Shown piece by piece: positions 8,410-16,675 of a DNA stretch of 35,433 bases (the stretch's first letter is position 1; each line of letters starts with the position of its first letter). The position numbers were made by a program, and so were the translations under genes. The DNA is from Bacteroidota bacterium. Its GTDB lineage: Bacteria > Bacteroidota > Bacteroidia > Chitinophagales > Chitinophagaceae. The DNA lies in contig JAEWBT010000016.1 of the NCBI GenBank assembly GCA_023391015.1, forward strand, positions 1-35,433, given 5' to 3'. The notes beneath the pieces are model-generated. The model was not told the origin of the DNA. It did not search any database and worked only from the letters and a program-made list of their open reading frames with translations.

Positions 8410-8496
8410 ATGAAATTTTGTACGATTCCTACTACGATTGCTTATAAACACCTTGTTTGATCCTTGTGATTTTCGCTACAGGGGTTACTGCTGTAA

Positions 8497-8504
8497 TACT
8501 TTTG
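8497..8504 (+). promoter_or_regulatory. -7 promoter element directly before the flippase start
   Basis: TACTTTTG matches the Bacteroidota -7 consensus TAnnTTTG and ends 4 nt before the ATG at 8509, giving an essentially leaderless transcript. The -33 region is weak (TTTTC about 22 nt upstream). The same octamer sits just before the export lipoprotein start. Confidence 0.4.
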
Positions 8505-8508
8505 GAAG

Positions 8509-10041
8509 ATGCATCAAGAAGCTGAAACCGGCACTTTAAGCGGAGCGGAGACGCCCACACAGGAAACAGCAGTTGAGTCTAAGAAACAGATATTAAAAGC
8601 AACTGGAGCCTTAGGCTCTGCACAGTTGGTAATCACTCTTATTGGTGTAATCAAAGTAAAGATATTAGCTGTGTTGCTCGGTGCGGTGGGCGTTGGCGTC
8701 GCCGGCCTCTATCAAAATACAATGGATATCATACGGGCTGCGACAGGTCTGGGCCTGAAAAGTAGTGCAGTAAGAGATATCGCTAGTAGCGCTGCGACGG
8801 GAGATCAGATAAAGATCTCAGAGACAATCAAGGTGCTCCGTAGTTGGGCATGGTTTACGGGCATCGTAGGTATGCTGGTAACCATTCTGTTCTGCAAGAG
8901 CATTAGCAGAATTACGTTTGGAAGCCCAGATTACGCTTGGGGCGTAGCTATCTTGTCGGTGAGCGTTCTGCTCGTTTCCATAACAGAAGGACAGGGCGTC
9001 TTACTCCAAGGGTTGCGAAAGATTGGGGCCATGTCCAAAGCCCGTGTGGGGTCCTCATTACTAGGCTTGATTGGGGCCGTAATAATATATTGGGTATGGG
9101 GCATGCGCGGGATTGTACCAGCGTTGCTTTTTAGTGCCCTTGCTGGTCTGATATGTAATTGGCATTATTCAAGAAAGATTGTTACAGTACCGGTATCCTT
9201 AGACTTAAAGACTATTTTCCGGCAGGGAAAGTCTATGGCTACGCTTGGGTTTTACCTGTCAATTAAGTGGATTACAGGGCTTGGCGTTATGTACCTGGTC
9301 CGTTCCTTTGTGGCAAAGGGTGCGGGACTGGCATCGGTTGGCTACTTTGTAGCTGCTTATAGCATATCTTACATATATCTGTCGTCCATATTTAGCGCAA
9401 TGGGTAGTGATTATTATCCACGGCTCAGTGCTGTTCATCAAGATCACTCCAAGGCGAGGGAATTAGTGAATGAACAAATTGAGGTCTCGTTGCTCATCAC
9501 TGCACCCATTATCATCGGTATGGTAACCTTTATCGATGTTGTTGTGAATATTTTCTACTCCAGAGAATTCGGTCCAACCATTAGCATTCTGGACTGGCAG
9601 CTACTCGGGGATTTCTTTAAAACGCTGGCTTGGCCCCTCGGCTTTGTTCTATTAGCAAAAGGTAAAGGCAAACACTATTTATTTATAGAAATATCCTGGA
9701 ACGCTTTCTATATAATTGGAGTGTATCTGCTATGGGATAGATTTGGTATCGTAGCAACTGGTATCGCCTTTCTCATCTCTTTTATCCTTAACCTGGTGGT
9801 GGTTTATTTTCTAGCATGGAGGACAATCGGATTCCGCTTCAGTCAGACCCTCATTCGGGAGATACTCATTTTTTTTCCGTTACTGCTAGCTGCCTTCCTG
9901 GCACTGAAAATAGTCGGGAAGCCTTGGAGCTACGTTATAGGAGGATGCGCCTGTGTTTTGGCAACACTCTACTCTTACAATAAATTGAAAATGCTGCTTC
10001 CAATGGAAAAAAATTTCCGGAAATTGAGGATAAGAAGATAA
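8509..10041 (+). CDS. Wzx-type lipid-linked oligosaccharide flippase
   Basis: This 510-residue polytopic protein of the MOP/PST superfamily would move the undecaprenyl-linked repeat unit across the inner membrane. It begins with a 25-residue polar N-terminal tail, then the family-typical ATGALGSAQLVITLIGVIKVKILAVLLGAVGVGVAGLY segment. About twelve to fourteen hydrophobic helices follow, with the conserved MGSDYYPRLSAV loop near the middle, as in WzxE-like proteins. The C-terminus is basic (KNFRKLRIRR). Length fits O-antigen or enterobacterial-common-antigen translocases with an N-terminal extension. It lies between the acyltransferase and a glycosyltransferase in the AT-rich block. The only palindrome copy here, at 10015, is in the last codons. 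Repeat-unit specificity cannot be read from sequence. Confidence 0.92.
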   Translation: MHQEAETGTLSGAETPTQETAVESKKQILKATGALGSAQLVITLIGVIKVKILAVLLGAVGVGVAGLYQNTMDIIRAATGLGLKSSAVRDIASSAATGDQIKISETIKVLRSWAWFTGIVGMLVTILFCKSISRITFGSPDYAWGVAILSVSVLLVSITEGQGVLLQGLRKIGAMSKARVGSSLLGLIGAVIIYWVWGMRGIVPALLFSALAGLICNWHYSRKIVTVPVSLDLKTIFRQGKSMATLGFYLSIKWITGLGVMYLVRSFVAKGAGLASVGYFVAAYSISYIYLSSIFSAMGSDYYPRLSAVHQDHSKARELVNEQIEVSLLITAPIIIGMVTFIDVVVNIFYSREFGPTISILDWQLLGDFFKTLAWPLGFVLLAKGKGKHYLFIEISWNAFYIIGVYLLWDRFGIVATGIAFLISFILNLVVVYFLAWRTIGFRFSQTLIREILIFFPLLLAAFLALKIVGKPWSYVIGGCACVLATLYSYNKLKMLLPMEKNFRKLRIRR

Positions 10042-10165
10042 CCCTGTCTGGTATCAAGAGGTCGGGCACGAAGACCAAGCCCATAAACCTTCTTATACAA
10101 GTTGGGATATCGCGCGAAAGCGGTATAAAATACTTAATGAAGGCTCGTCATCTCTAGACACTTAG

Positions 10166-11410
10166 ATGAAGAACAACATCCTTTTCGTTATCCCATCACT
10201 AGCACCTGGTGGGGCGGAACATCAGACTATTAACCAGATCAATTACTTGATAGAAGGGGGCAATGAACACATCAGATTGCTTGTATTAAGCAAACAGGTA
10301 TCCCTCTTGCACGAACTAAAACTAAAACCAGAACACGTAAAAATAATCTACGATAACGAGGTTGGTGGTATAGACGCGCCCCTAATAAAGAAGTTGCCGC
10401 TTCTTATCAGGAAAACACGAGCCATTATCAGGGAGGAGAAAATATCCGATATCATCTCGATCATGCCGATGGCACATGTGGTTTGCAGATTGGCGCTTGC
10501 TTCTCTTACTTTCACTGACCTACGCCCGGAACTTAATGTCTATTTCCGAAGTGTCAACTATACATTAACCCCGCCAGATACCTGGCAGAAGAAGCTTTTT
10601 GAGTTTGTGTCATCTACTCTTGCGCGCAGGTTTGATACCCGGAGTCTCTTCATATCCCAAGCGGTGTTAAAAGATATCAGCGCGAATTTCTTTGTAAGGA
10701 ATCCTTTAGTCTTACCCAACAGTCTGCCATGCAGAAGTATTGACGCTCAGACTGGAGAAGCATACCTGGAGGCACAAAAGTTCACTCCGAAATATAAAAT
10801 CCTTGTACCGGGACGCTTGCATCCCACCAAAGGGCACCTGCTCTTTCTAGAAGCCTTTCATGATTTCGTTCGGGAGCAGCAACTGTCACCTGAGCAGGTG
10901 CGGGTCTTCATTGCGGGCGAAGGCGCAATGAGGGAAGCTATTATACAAAAAATAGAAACGCTCGGTCTGGAGAGTTTTTTTTACCTGAATGGATATACCG
11001 ACAATGAACTACTTCTCTCTTTGTATAAATGCATGGACTTGGTCGTTATCCCCAGTCACCATGAAGGCTTCGGCAATGTAGCCATTGAAGGACTGATGCA
11101 ACAAAGCCTGCTTCTTGCTTCGAGAACGGGAGGACTAGCGGAAATTATCCGTGATGGGGAAAACGGTTTTACATTCGAAAACGGCAATGCCCAATCCCTG
11201 AAGGAAAAACTAATTTATTTGTATGCAAATCGGCGGGAAGAGCTGTTGGATCGTCAGGCACTCTATAGAGAATTCTTGAGCAAATACACCATCGACCGGC
11301 AAATGGAAGCAATCAGAAACCACTGCGAACTTGAGTGGCGGGTTCCTCAAAGAAAACCGGTTCCGCTTCCTGAGAGCGCAAATCAAGCATCTGAGTGCGA
11401 TTCGCGTTAA
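10166..11410 (+). CDS. GT4-family glycosyltransferase
   Basis: This 414-residue GT-B-fold glycosyltransferase of CAZy family GT4 would add one sugar to the lipid-linked repeat unit on the cytoplasmic face. The N-terminal domain begins NILFVIPSLAPGGAEHQT, with the Gly-Gly-Ala-Glu turn typical of GT4. The C-terminal domain has VPGRLHPTKGH, VFIAGEGAMR, and the nucleotide-sugar-binding HHEGFGNVAIEGL with the E-x7-E pattern, then ASRTGGLAEIIRDGENGF. The donor and linkage are not predictable from this. The gene is moderately AT-rich and lacks the TTCCGGAA palindrome, grouping it with the two genes upstream. A 124-bp gap without an obvious promoter separates it from the flippase. Confidence 0.9.
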   Translation: MKNNILFVIPSLAPGGAEHQTINQINYLIEGGNEHIRLLVLSKQVSLLHELKLKPEHVKIIYDNEVGGIDAPLIKKLPLLIRKTRAIIREEKISDIISIMPMAHVVCRLALASLTFTDLRPELNVYFRSVNYTLTPPDTWQKKLFEFVSSTLARRFDTRSLFISQAVLKDISANFFVRNPLVLPNSLPCRSIDAQTGEAYLEAQKFTPKYKILVPGRLHPTKGHLLFLEAFHDFVREQQLSPEQVRVFIAGEGAMREAIIQKIETLGLESFFYLNGYTDNELLLSLYKCMDLVVIPSHHEGFGNVAIEGLMQQSLLLASRTGGLAEIIRDGENGFTFENGNAQSLKEKLIYLYANRREELLDRQALYREFLSKYTIDRQMEAIRNHCELEWRVPQRKPVPLPESANQASECDSR

Positions 11411-11440
11411 TCCTACGTCTCATTTATATCACACAAGCCC

Positions 11441-13342
11441 ATGTGCGGAATAGCCGGCTTTGCCGATTTTAAACAACAAAGCACCGTAGAACACCTGCAG
11501 AGCATGGCCGCCTGCATGGCCCACCGCGGCCCCGATGGGCAGGGCGATTACCTGGCAGAAGCCGGAAAGGCGCAGGTTGGCTTTGCCCATGCCCGCCTGT
11601 CCATCATTGACCTCAGCCACGCCGCCGACCAGCCCATGCACTACGAAGGGCTGAGCATAGTTTACAACGGCGAAATCTACAATTACAACGAAATCCGCGA
11701 AGAGCTGATTGCGCTCGGCCACACCTTTCAAACCCACTCCGACACCGAAGTCATTCTCCACGGCTGGAAGGAGTGGGGCGAGGCTGTTATCCACAAGTGG
11801 CGGGGCATGTTTGCAGTTGTATTGCTAGATAAAGAAAAAAACGAACTGATCTGCATTCGCGACCGCTCCGGCGTAAAACCTTTCTATTACTCTTTTCAGA
11901 ATGATCTTTTTCTCTTTGGCTCGGAACTGAAAAACCTGATGGCGCATCCGTGCTTTCCCAAAGAAATTGATCCGGAAGCCGTTGCGGCTTTTTTGCAGTA
12001 CGGCTACGTGCCGGCCCCTTATTCTATTTTCCGGAAAACCCACAAATTGCTCCCGGGCCATATCCTGCGCCTGGATTTAAATTCCGGAAAAATAAGCACT
12101 ACGCAGTATTGGAACATCTACGATTATTACAACAAGCCCAAGCTGAAAATCAGCCTGCCGGAAGCGATTGAAGAAACCGAGCGCATCCTCAAAGAAGCTT
12201 TTGATTACCGCATGGTGGCTGACGTGCCCGTGGGCGTTTTCCTCAGCGGCGGCTACGACAGCACCTGCGTAACAGCACTCCTCCAGAAGGACCGCACCGA
12301 AAAGCTCAAGACTTTTACCATCGGCACCACCGACAACAAGCTCGACGAAGCGCCTTTTGCCAAAGAAATTGCCCAACGTCTCGGCACCGACCACACGGAA
12401 TATTACTGCACCGTCAAGGAAGCGCTCGATATCATCCCGACGCTGCCGCAGTACTACGACGAGCCGTTTGCCGATTCCTCTGCAATACCCACAATTCTGG
12501 TAAGCCGGCTGGCGCGTGAAAAAGTAACCGTGGCCCTTTCCGCCGACGCCGGCGATGAAATCTTTGCCGGTTATAACCGCTACGACTACATCAGTCGCCA
12601 CGGCAAGAAGCTGGCGTCGATTCCAGCCCCGCTCCGGAAACTGGCTGCTGCCACGATGGAAGCCGTTTCCTCGGAGCGCATTCCGGTGTTGAAACACAAA
12701 GCCAATTTCCACAGCCGCTACGATAAAGTAAAAAACCTGCTGGCCGACCCGTCGCCGGCGCGCCTGCTTAAAAATATTACCCAGGTTTTTAACGATGCAG
12801 ACATCCAAAGGCTGATGGCCCCGCCTATTGGGCTGCTGCAAACGGCCCACGACAGCACCGAGCTTCGCACTGACTCCTACGATGTGCTTTCCTTTATGAT
12901 GGCGGTGGATTACCAAACCTATATGGCCGACGACATTCTCCAAAAGGTGGACCGGGCTACAATGAGTGTTTCGCTGGAAGGTCGCGAGCCTTTTCTGGAC
13001 CAGAATATCGTGGAGTTTGCCGCACAACTACCCTCGGATTACAAATATCACAACGGCATTAAAAAATACCCGTTGCGGCAAATCGTGCACCAGTATATTC
13101 CAAAGGAGATGATGGACCGGCCTAAAAGCGGGTTTGCTGTTCCGGTGAAGGATTGGCTTCTGAAAGAACTACGACCCTTGGTGTTCGATAGGGTAGGGGA
13201 GGATTCCTTAAGCCACGGACTTTTCCGGAAGGAACAGGTCGAAAGCCTGCTCCGTGATTTTTATGGTGGCCGCACTGAAAAATACCTGCAAATCTGGCAC
13301 CTGCTGATGTTTCAGATGTGGTATCAGAAGTGGATGAGCTGA
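11441..13342 (+). CDS. asnB: Glutamine-hydrolysing asparagine synthase-like amidotransferase
   Basis: This 633-residue protein has the AsnB layout. An N-terminal class II glutamine amidotransferase domain starts with the catalytic Cys2 (MCGIAGF), followed by MAHRGPDGQG and YNGEIYNYNEIR. The C-terminal ATP-pyrophosphatase domain has the P-loop SGGYDS (residues 269-274) and the ALSADAGDEIFAGYNRY segment. AsnB makes asparagine, but AsnB-like enzymes inside polysaccharide loci, such as WbpS of Pseudomonas O antigens, are thought to amidate uronic acid residues. The window also encodes a UDP-HexNAc 6-dehydrogenase, so a uronamide sugar is a reasonable inference. The SDR gene starts 11 nt after its stop. 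Three copies of the palindrome lie inside it, so it belongs in composition to the native background. Confidence 0.9.
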   Translation: MCGIAGFADFKQQSTVEHLQSMAACMAHRGPDGQGDYLAEAGKAQVGFAHARLSIIDLSHAADQPMHYEGLSIVYNGEIYNYNEIREELIALGHTFQTHSDTEVILHGWKEWGEAVIHKWRGMFAVVLLDKEKNELICIRDRSGVKPFYYSFQNDLFLFGSELKNLMAHPCFPKEIDPEAVAAFLQYGYVPAPYSIFRKTHKLLPGHILRLDLNSGKISTTQYWNIYDYYNKPKLKISLPEAIEETERILKEAFDYRMVADVPVGVFLSGGYDSTCVTALLQKDRTEKLKTFTIGTTDNKLDEAPFAKEIAQRLGTDHTEYYCTVKEALDIIPTLPQYYDEPFADSSAIPTILVSRLAREKVTVALSADAGDEIFAGYNRYDYISRHGKKLASIPAPLRKLAAATMEAVSSERIPVLKHKANFHSRYDKVKNLLADPSPARLLKNITQVFNDADIQRLMAPPIGLLQTAHDSTELRTDSYDVLSFMMAVDYQTYMADDILQKVDRATMSVSLEGREPFLDQNIVEFAAQLPSDYKYHNGIKKYPLRQIVHQYIPKEMMDRPKSGFAVPVKDWLLKELRPLVFDRVGEDSLSHGLFRKEQVESLLRDFYGGRTEKYLQIWHLLMFQMWYQKWMS

Positions 13343-13353
13343 AAAATAATTAG

Positions 13354-14259
13354 ATGAACGCAATCAATATCGCCGTCATCGGCTCCAACGGTTACCTGGG
13401 TCGCCACCTCGTGCAATACCTGGAGCAACAAGGCATACAGGCCGATTGCTATGATATTGTGCCCGAACCGTTTGCTGCCGGGCTAACAGAGCGCTACCGC
13501 CAACTGGACCTGCGTAGCAAAGAGGAAATAGCAGCATTTTCCGGAAATTACGATCTGATTTATTTCTTTTCCGGCCTGACGGGAACCGATGTTTCTTTCG
13601 AAAAATACAGCGATTTTATCGGCGTCAACGAGCTTGGGTTGCTGAATCTACTAGACCACCTGCGGGGACTGGAAAAAAGGCCCAAGATTATTTTTCCCTC
13701 TACCCGACTGGTTTATAAAGGAGAAAAAGACACCCCGCTGACCGAAGAAGCCGAAAAGGAATTCAAGACGATTTACGCTTCCAGCAAATACAACGGCGAA
13801 CTGTATCTGGAAATGTACCGGAACCTGTTCGGCATTGAATACACCGTTTTCCGCGTCTGCGTGCCCTACGGCAATCTTTTCAGCGACAACCAGTCTTACG
13901 GGACGCTGTCTTTTTTTCTCGGTAAAGCTAGGTCGGGCGAGGCTATTACCCTGTTCGGAGATGGCGAACTGAAACGCACCTTTACCCATGTGGAAGACGT
14001 GTGCCGCCAAATGGCAGCGGTTGCCGTTCTCCCTCAAAGCAGCGGCGAGTGCTACAATATCGCCGGCGAAACCTTCTCCCTGCGCGAGGTGGCCGGCCAG
14101 ATTTCCGGAAAATTTGGCGTTGGGCTGCAGTTCACTGAATGGCCTCAGAAGGCGCTGCTTCTGGAATCGGGCGACACTATTTTCGCGGGCGACAAAATCA
14201 GCGGGCTGCTGCAACCGGCAACGCTTCACAACCTAACGCAATGGATCGCGCAACAATGA
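13354..14259 (+). CDS. NAD(P)-dependent epimerase/reductase (extended SDR)
   Basis: This 301-residue extended short-chain dehydrogenase/reductase has the Rossmann motif GSNGYLG at residues 10-16, a FPSTRLVY strand with the catalytic Ser/Thr region, the YASSK active-site motif, and the FGDGELKRTFTHVEDVC segment seen in sugar-nucleotide epimerases. It acts on an NDP-sugar in the cytoplasm. The next two genes encode an NDP-hexose 2,3-dehydratase and a Gfo/Idh reductase, so a 4-ketoreductase or epimerase step of a deoxysugar pathway is the likeliest role. This is an inference, since SDR sequence alone does not fix the reaction. Its TGA stop overlaps the next gene's ATG (ATGA at 14256-14259). Confidence 0.85.
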   Translation: MNAINIAVIGSNGYLGRHLVQYLEQQGIQADCYDIVPEPFAAGLTERYRQLDLRSKEEIAAFSGNYDLIYFFSGLTGTDVSFEKYSDFIGVNELGLLNLLDHLRGLEKRPKIIFPSTRLVYKGEKDTPLTEEAEKEFKTIYASSKYNGELYLEMYRNLFGIEYTVFRVCVPYGNLFSDNQSYGTLSFFLGKARSGEAITLFGDGELKRTFTHVEDVCRQMAAVAVLPQSSGECYNIAGETFSLREVAGQISGKFGVGLQFTEWPQKALLLESGDTIFAGDKISGLLQPATLHNLTQWIAQQ

Positions 14260-15698
14260 TTTCCGGAAAAAAAGTTCGCAGCCGCGCCGACCTGAAGTTT
14301 CTCAAATCGGCCCTTAGCACCGCGCCGCCCATCAACTCGACCGAAGCTGTGCTGGCCTGGATTCAGCGTCGCAATGCTGAGGTTTTTGTGCAACTCGACC
14401 GCATTCCCTTTGCTGAGATGCGCTCCTGGTCGCTTGACAGCGAAAAAACACGGCTTTCGCATAATTCCGGCATGTTCTTCGCTATCGAAGGCATCAACGT
14501 TCAGACCAATCAGGGAGCCGTCGCCGACTGGGACCAGCCTATTATCAACCAGCCTGAAATTGGTTTTCTGGGTATCATCACCAAAGAAATAGACGGTGTG
14601 CTGTATTTTCTGCTTCAGGCCAAGATTGAGCCCGGAAACGTTAACAATGTGCAGCTTTCGCCCACGCTGCAAGCCACCAAAAGCAACTATACCAAGGTTC
14701 ATAAAGGGAAATCGCCGGCCTACTTAGAATATTTCACCGACCGCGCACCCACCACCCAAATCCTGCTCGACCAGCTGCAATCGGAGCAGGGCGCACGCTT
14801 CCTGAAAAAACGCAACCGGAATATTATCATCCAAGTCGAAGAAAATCTTCCGGTGCACGAGGATTTTTGTTGGGTCACGTTGCGCCAGATTAAGGAACTG
14901 ATGCGCCTCGACAACGTCGTGAATATGGATACGCGCACCGTAATTTCCGGGATTTCCTACGGGGGCTATTCGGCAGAAATCCTTTCTTTTCTGGAACTAA
15001 TGCAGGGCGACGTCCAGTCTGTAGGGATGCAGTTGTTGTATTCGGAACTGAATGCCGAACAGGCACTGTTTTCGGAACAAGACATCATTCACTGGTTTAC
15101 GGAACTGAAAACCCGCTATGACCTGAACATTCGTTCCCTACCGCTTCATGCCACCCGCGACTGGATTATTGAAGACGACGCCATCCGCCACCGCGAAGGC
15201 AAATACTTTAGTGTGATCGGGATGCGGGTACAGATTTCGAGCCGCGAGGTTACCAGTTGGGATCAGCCGCTTGTGGCACCGGCGCAGGAAGGCATTTGCG
15301 CTTTTGTTGTGAAGAAGATCAATGGCATTCTGCATTTTCTGGTGCAGGCCAAGGTGGAATCCGGCAACTTCGATATCCTCGAAATGGCCCCGACGGTGCA
15401 GTGCATTACCGGCAGCTATCAAAACGAGCACAGCCGTCAAAACCTGCCGTACCTGGATTTTGTACTGACCGCGCCTAAAGAAACTTTTCTGTACGACACC
15501 CTTCAATCGGAAGAAGGCGGGCGCTTCTACCGCGAGCAAAACCGCAACAGCATCCTGCTGGTAGGCGACGATTTTCCGGTCGAGACGCCCCCAAATTACA
15601 TCTGGATGACGCTGCACCAGCTCAAGACTTTTATCCGTTTCAATAACTACCTCAACATACAGGCGCGCAGCCTTGTGGCCGCCGTTGCTTTTGTCTAA
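14256..15698 (+). CDS. NDP-hexose 2,3-dehydratase
   Basis: This 480-residue protein belongs to the NDP-hexose 2,3-dehydratase family. Those enzymes remove water from C2-C3 of an NDP-4-keto-6-deoxyhexose and start 2,6-dideoxysugar synthesis. The family's internal duplication is plain. The first half has WDQP at residue 92, then FLGIITKEIDGVLYFLLQAK and LSPTLQATKSNY. The second half has WDQP at residue 335, then FVVKKINGILHFLVQAK and MAPTVQCITGSY. Each half also ends with an LQSE-GG/A-RF-RNRN-type stretch. The frame is open upstream inside the SDR gene, but ATG 14256 gives the family length and an ATGA overlap with the SDR stop. A Gfo/Idh reductase follows after 3 nt, the partner expected to reduce the unstable 3-keto product. 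Confidence 0.9.
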   Translation: MISGKKVRSRADLKFLKSALSTAPPINSTEAVLAWIQRRNAEVFVQLDRIPFAEMRSWSLDSEKTRLSHNSGMFFAIEGINVQTNQGAVADWDQPIINQPEIGFLGIITKEIDGVLYFLLQAKIEPGNVNNVQLSPTLQATKSNYTKVHKGKSPAYLEYFTDRAPTTQILLDQLQSEQGARFLKKRNRNIIIQVEENLPVHEDFCWVTLRQIKELMRLDNVVNMDTRTVISGISYGGYSAEILSFLELMQGDVQSVGMQLLYSELNAEQALFSEQDIIHWFTELKTRYDLNIRSLPLHATRDWIIEDDAIRHREGKYFSVIGMRVQISSREVTSWDQPLVAPAQEGICAFVVKKINGILHFLVQAKVESGNFDILEMAPTVQCITGSYQNEHSRQNLPYLDFVLTAPKETFLYDTLQSEEGGRFYREQNRNSILLVGDDFPVETPPNYIWMTLHQLKTFIRFNNYLNIQARSLVAAVAFV

Positions 15699-15701
15699 AA
15701 A

Positions 15702-16673
15702 ATGAATCTTCACTGGGGCATCCTCGGCGCGGCGGCTATTGCCACGCGCTCCGTTATTCCGGCTATCCTGTCGGTGCCGGGCAATACGCTGGCCGGTATT
15801 GGGAGCCGCACGATGCAAAAAGGGGCGGAAGCCGCTCGCGGTTTTGACTGTCGGGCCTACGACGGCTACGACGCGCTGCTTCAAGACGAAACCATTAACG
15901 CTGTTTACATTCCCTTGCCTACCGGGATGCACCACGAATGGGTGGTGAAAGCGCTGCAGGCCGGAAAGCACGTTTTGGTGGAGAAAGCCGCTGCGGTGAA
16001 TAGCGCCGAAGCGGAAGAAATGACAGCGCTTTCGCGGAAAAAAAACCTGGCGCTGGTCGAGAATTTTCAGTTTACCCGCCACAGTCAGCACAACGCGGTG
16101 AAAAAGCTGCTGGCCGAAGGAGCAATTGGCGAATTGCGTTGCTTCCGGGCTTCGTTTGGCTTTCCACCGTTCGACGCCGAAACAAATATCCGCTACCAGA
16201 AAAAACTGGGAGGCGGTGCCCTGCTCGACGCCGGGGCCTATACGCTTCGGGTAGCTTCCTTCTTTTTGGGGGAGAACCTACAGGTAGCGGCGGCACGTCT
16301 GGTAGAGAATCCGGAAATGGGCGTGGATTGGTACGGTGGCGCTTTCCTGACCCGGAAAGACAGTCCTGTTTTTGCCGAGCTGGCTTTTGGTTTTGATAAT
16401 TTCTACCAGTGCAATTACGAATTGTGGGGCAGTAAGGGCAAACTGACTGTCACCCGCGCCTACACTGCCCGCGCTGATTTTCAGCCTTCCATCCTTCTGG
16501 AGCAAGGCAGTGGTACAGAAGAAATCAAGCTGCCCGCCGATGACCATTTCCGGAAAATGATTTTTCATTTTGGCCAAACGATAGCGGAAGGCAATCTGGA
16601 ACCGGAACGGCAAAACATCTTAAACCAAGCAGCCCTGATTGAAGCCACCCGACGCACAGCGACCGGAACGTGA
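15702..16673 (+). CDS. Gfo/Idh/MocA oxidoreductase, probable NDP-hexose 3-ketoreductase
   Basis: This 323-residue protein of the Gfo/Idh/MocA family has an N-terminal Rossmann fold (WGILGAAAIA), the AVYIPLPTGMHHEW and AGKHVLVEKAAA segments carrying the conserved catalytic-site Lys of the EKP motif (here EKA), and a C-terminal domain with GGGALLDAGAYTLR. Tyr in the DAGAY position matches the proton-donor Tyr reported for sugar 3-ketoreductases such as KijD10. Coming right after the 2,3-dehydratase, it is best read as the NDP-2,6-dideoxy-4-keto-hexose 3-ketoreductase. The replacement of Pro by Ala in EKP is a small oddity. Its stop overlaps a GTG codon that could start the next gene. Confidence 0.85.
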   Translation: MNLHWGILGAAAIATRSVIPAILSVPGNTLAGIGSRTMQKGAEAARGFDCRAYDGYDALLQDETINAVYIPLPTGMHHEWVVKALQAGKHVLVEKAAAVNSAEAEEMTALSRKKNLALVENFQFTRHSQHNAVKKLLAEGAIGELRCFRASFGFPPFDAETNIRYQKKLGGGALLDAGAYTLRVASFFLGENLQVAAARLVENPEMGVDWYGGAFLTRKDSPVFAELAFGFDNFYQCNYELWGSKGKLTVTRAYTARADFQPSILLEQGSGTEEIKLPADDHFRKMIFHFGQTIAEGNLEPERQNILNQAALIEATRRTATGT

Positions 16674-16675
16674 AG

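Noticed and set aside
12077..13027. 316-codon open frame antisense to asnB
   Set aside because: It has no recognisable domain and its composition mirrors the asnB codons; treated as a shadow. The same holds for 15138-16091, 2297-2914 and 21720-22673.
14139..14255. Upstream extension of the 2,3-dehydratase frame
   Set aside because: It lies inside the SDR gene in another frame; ATG 14256 overlaps the SDR stop and gives the expected protein length.
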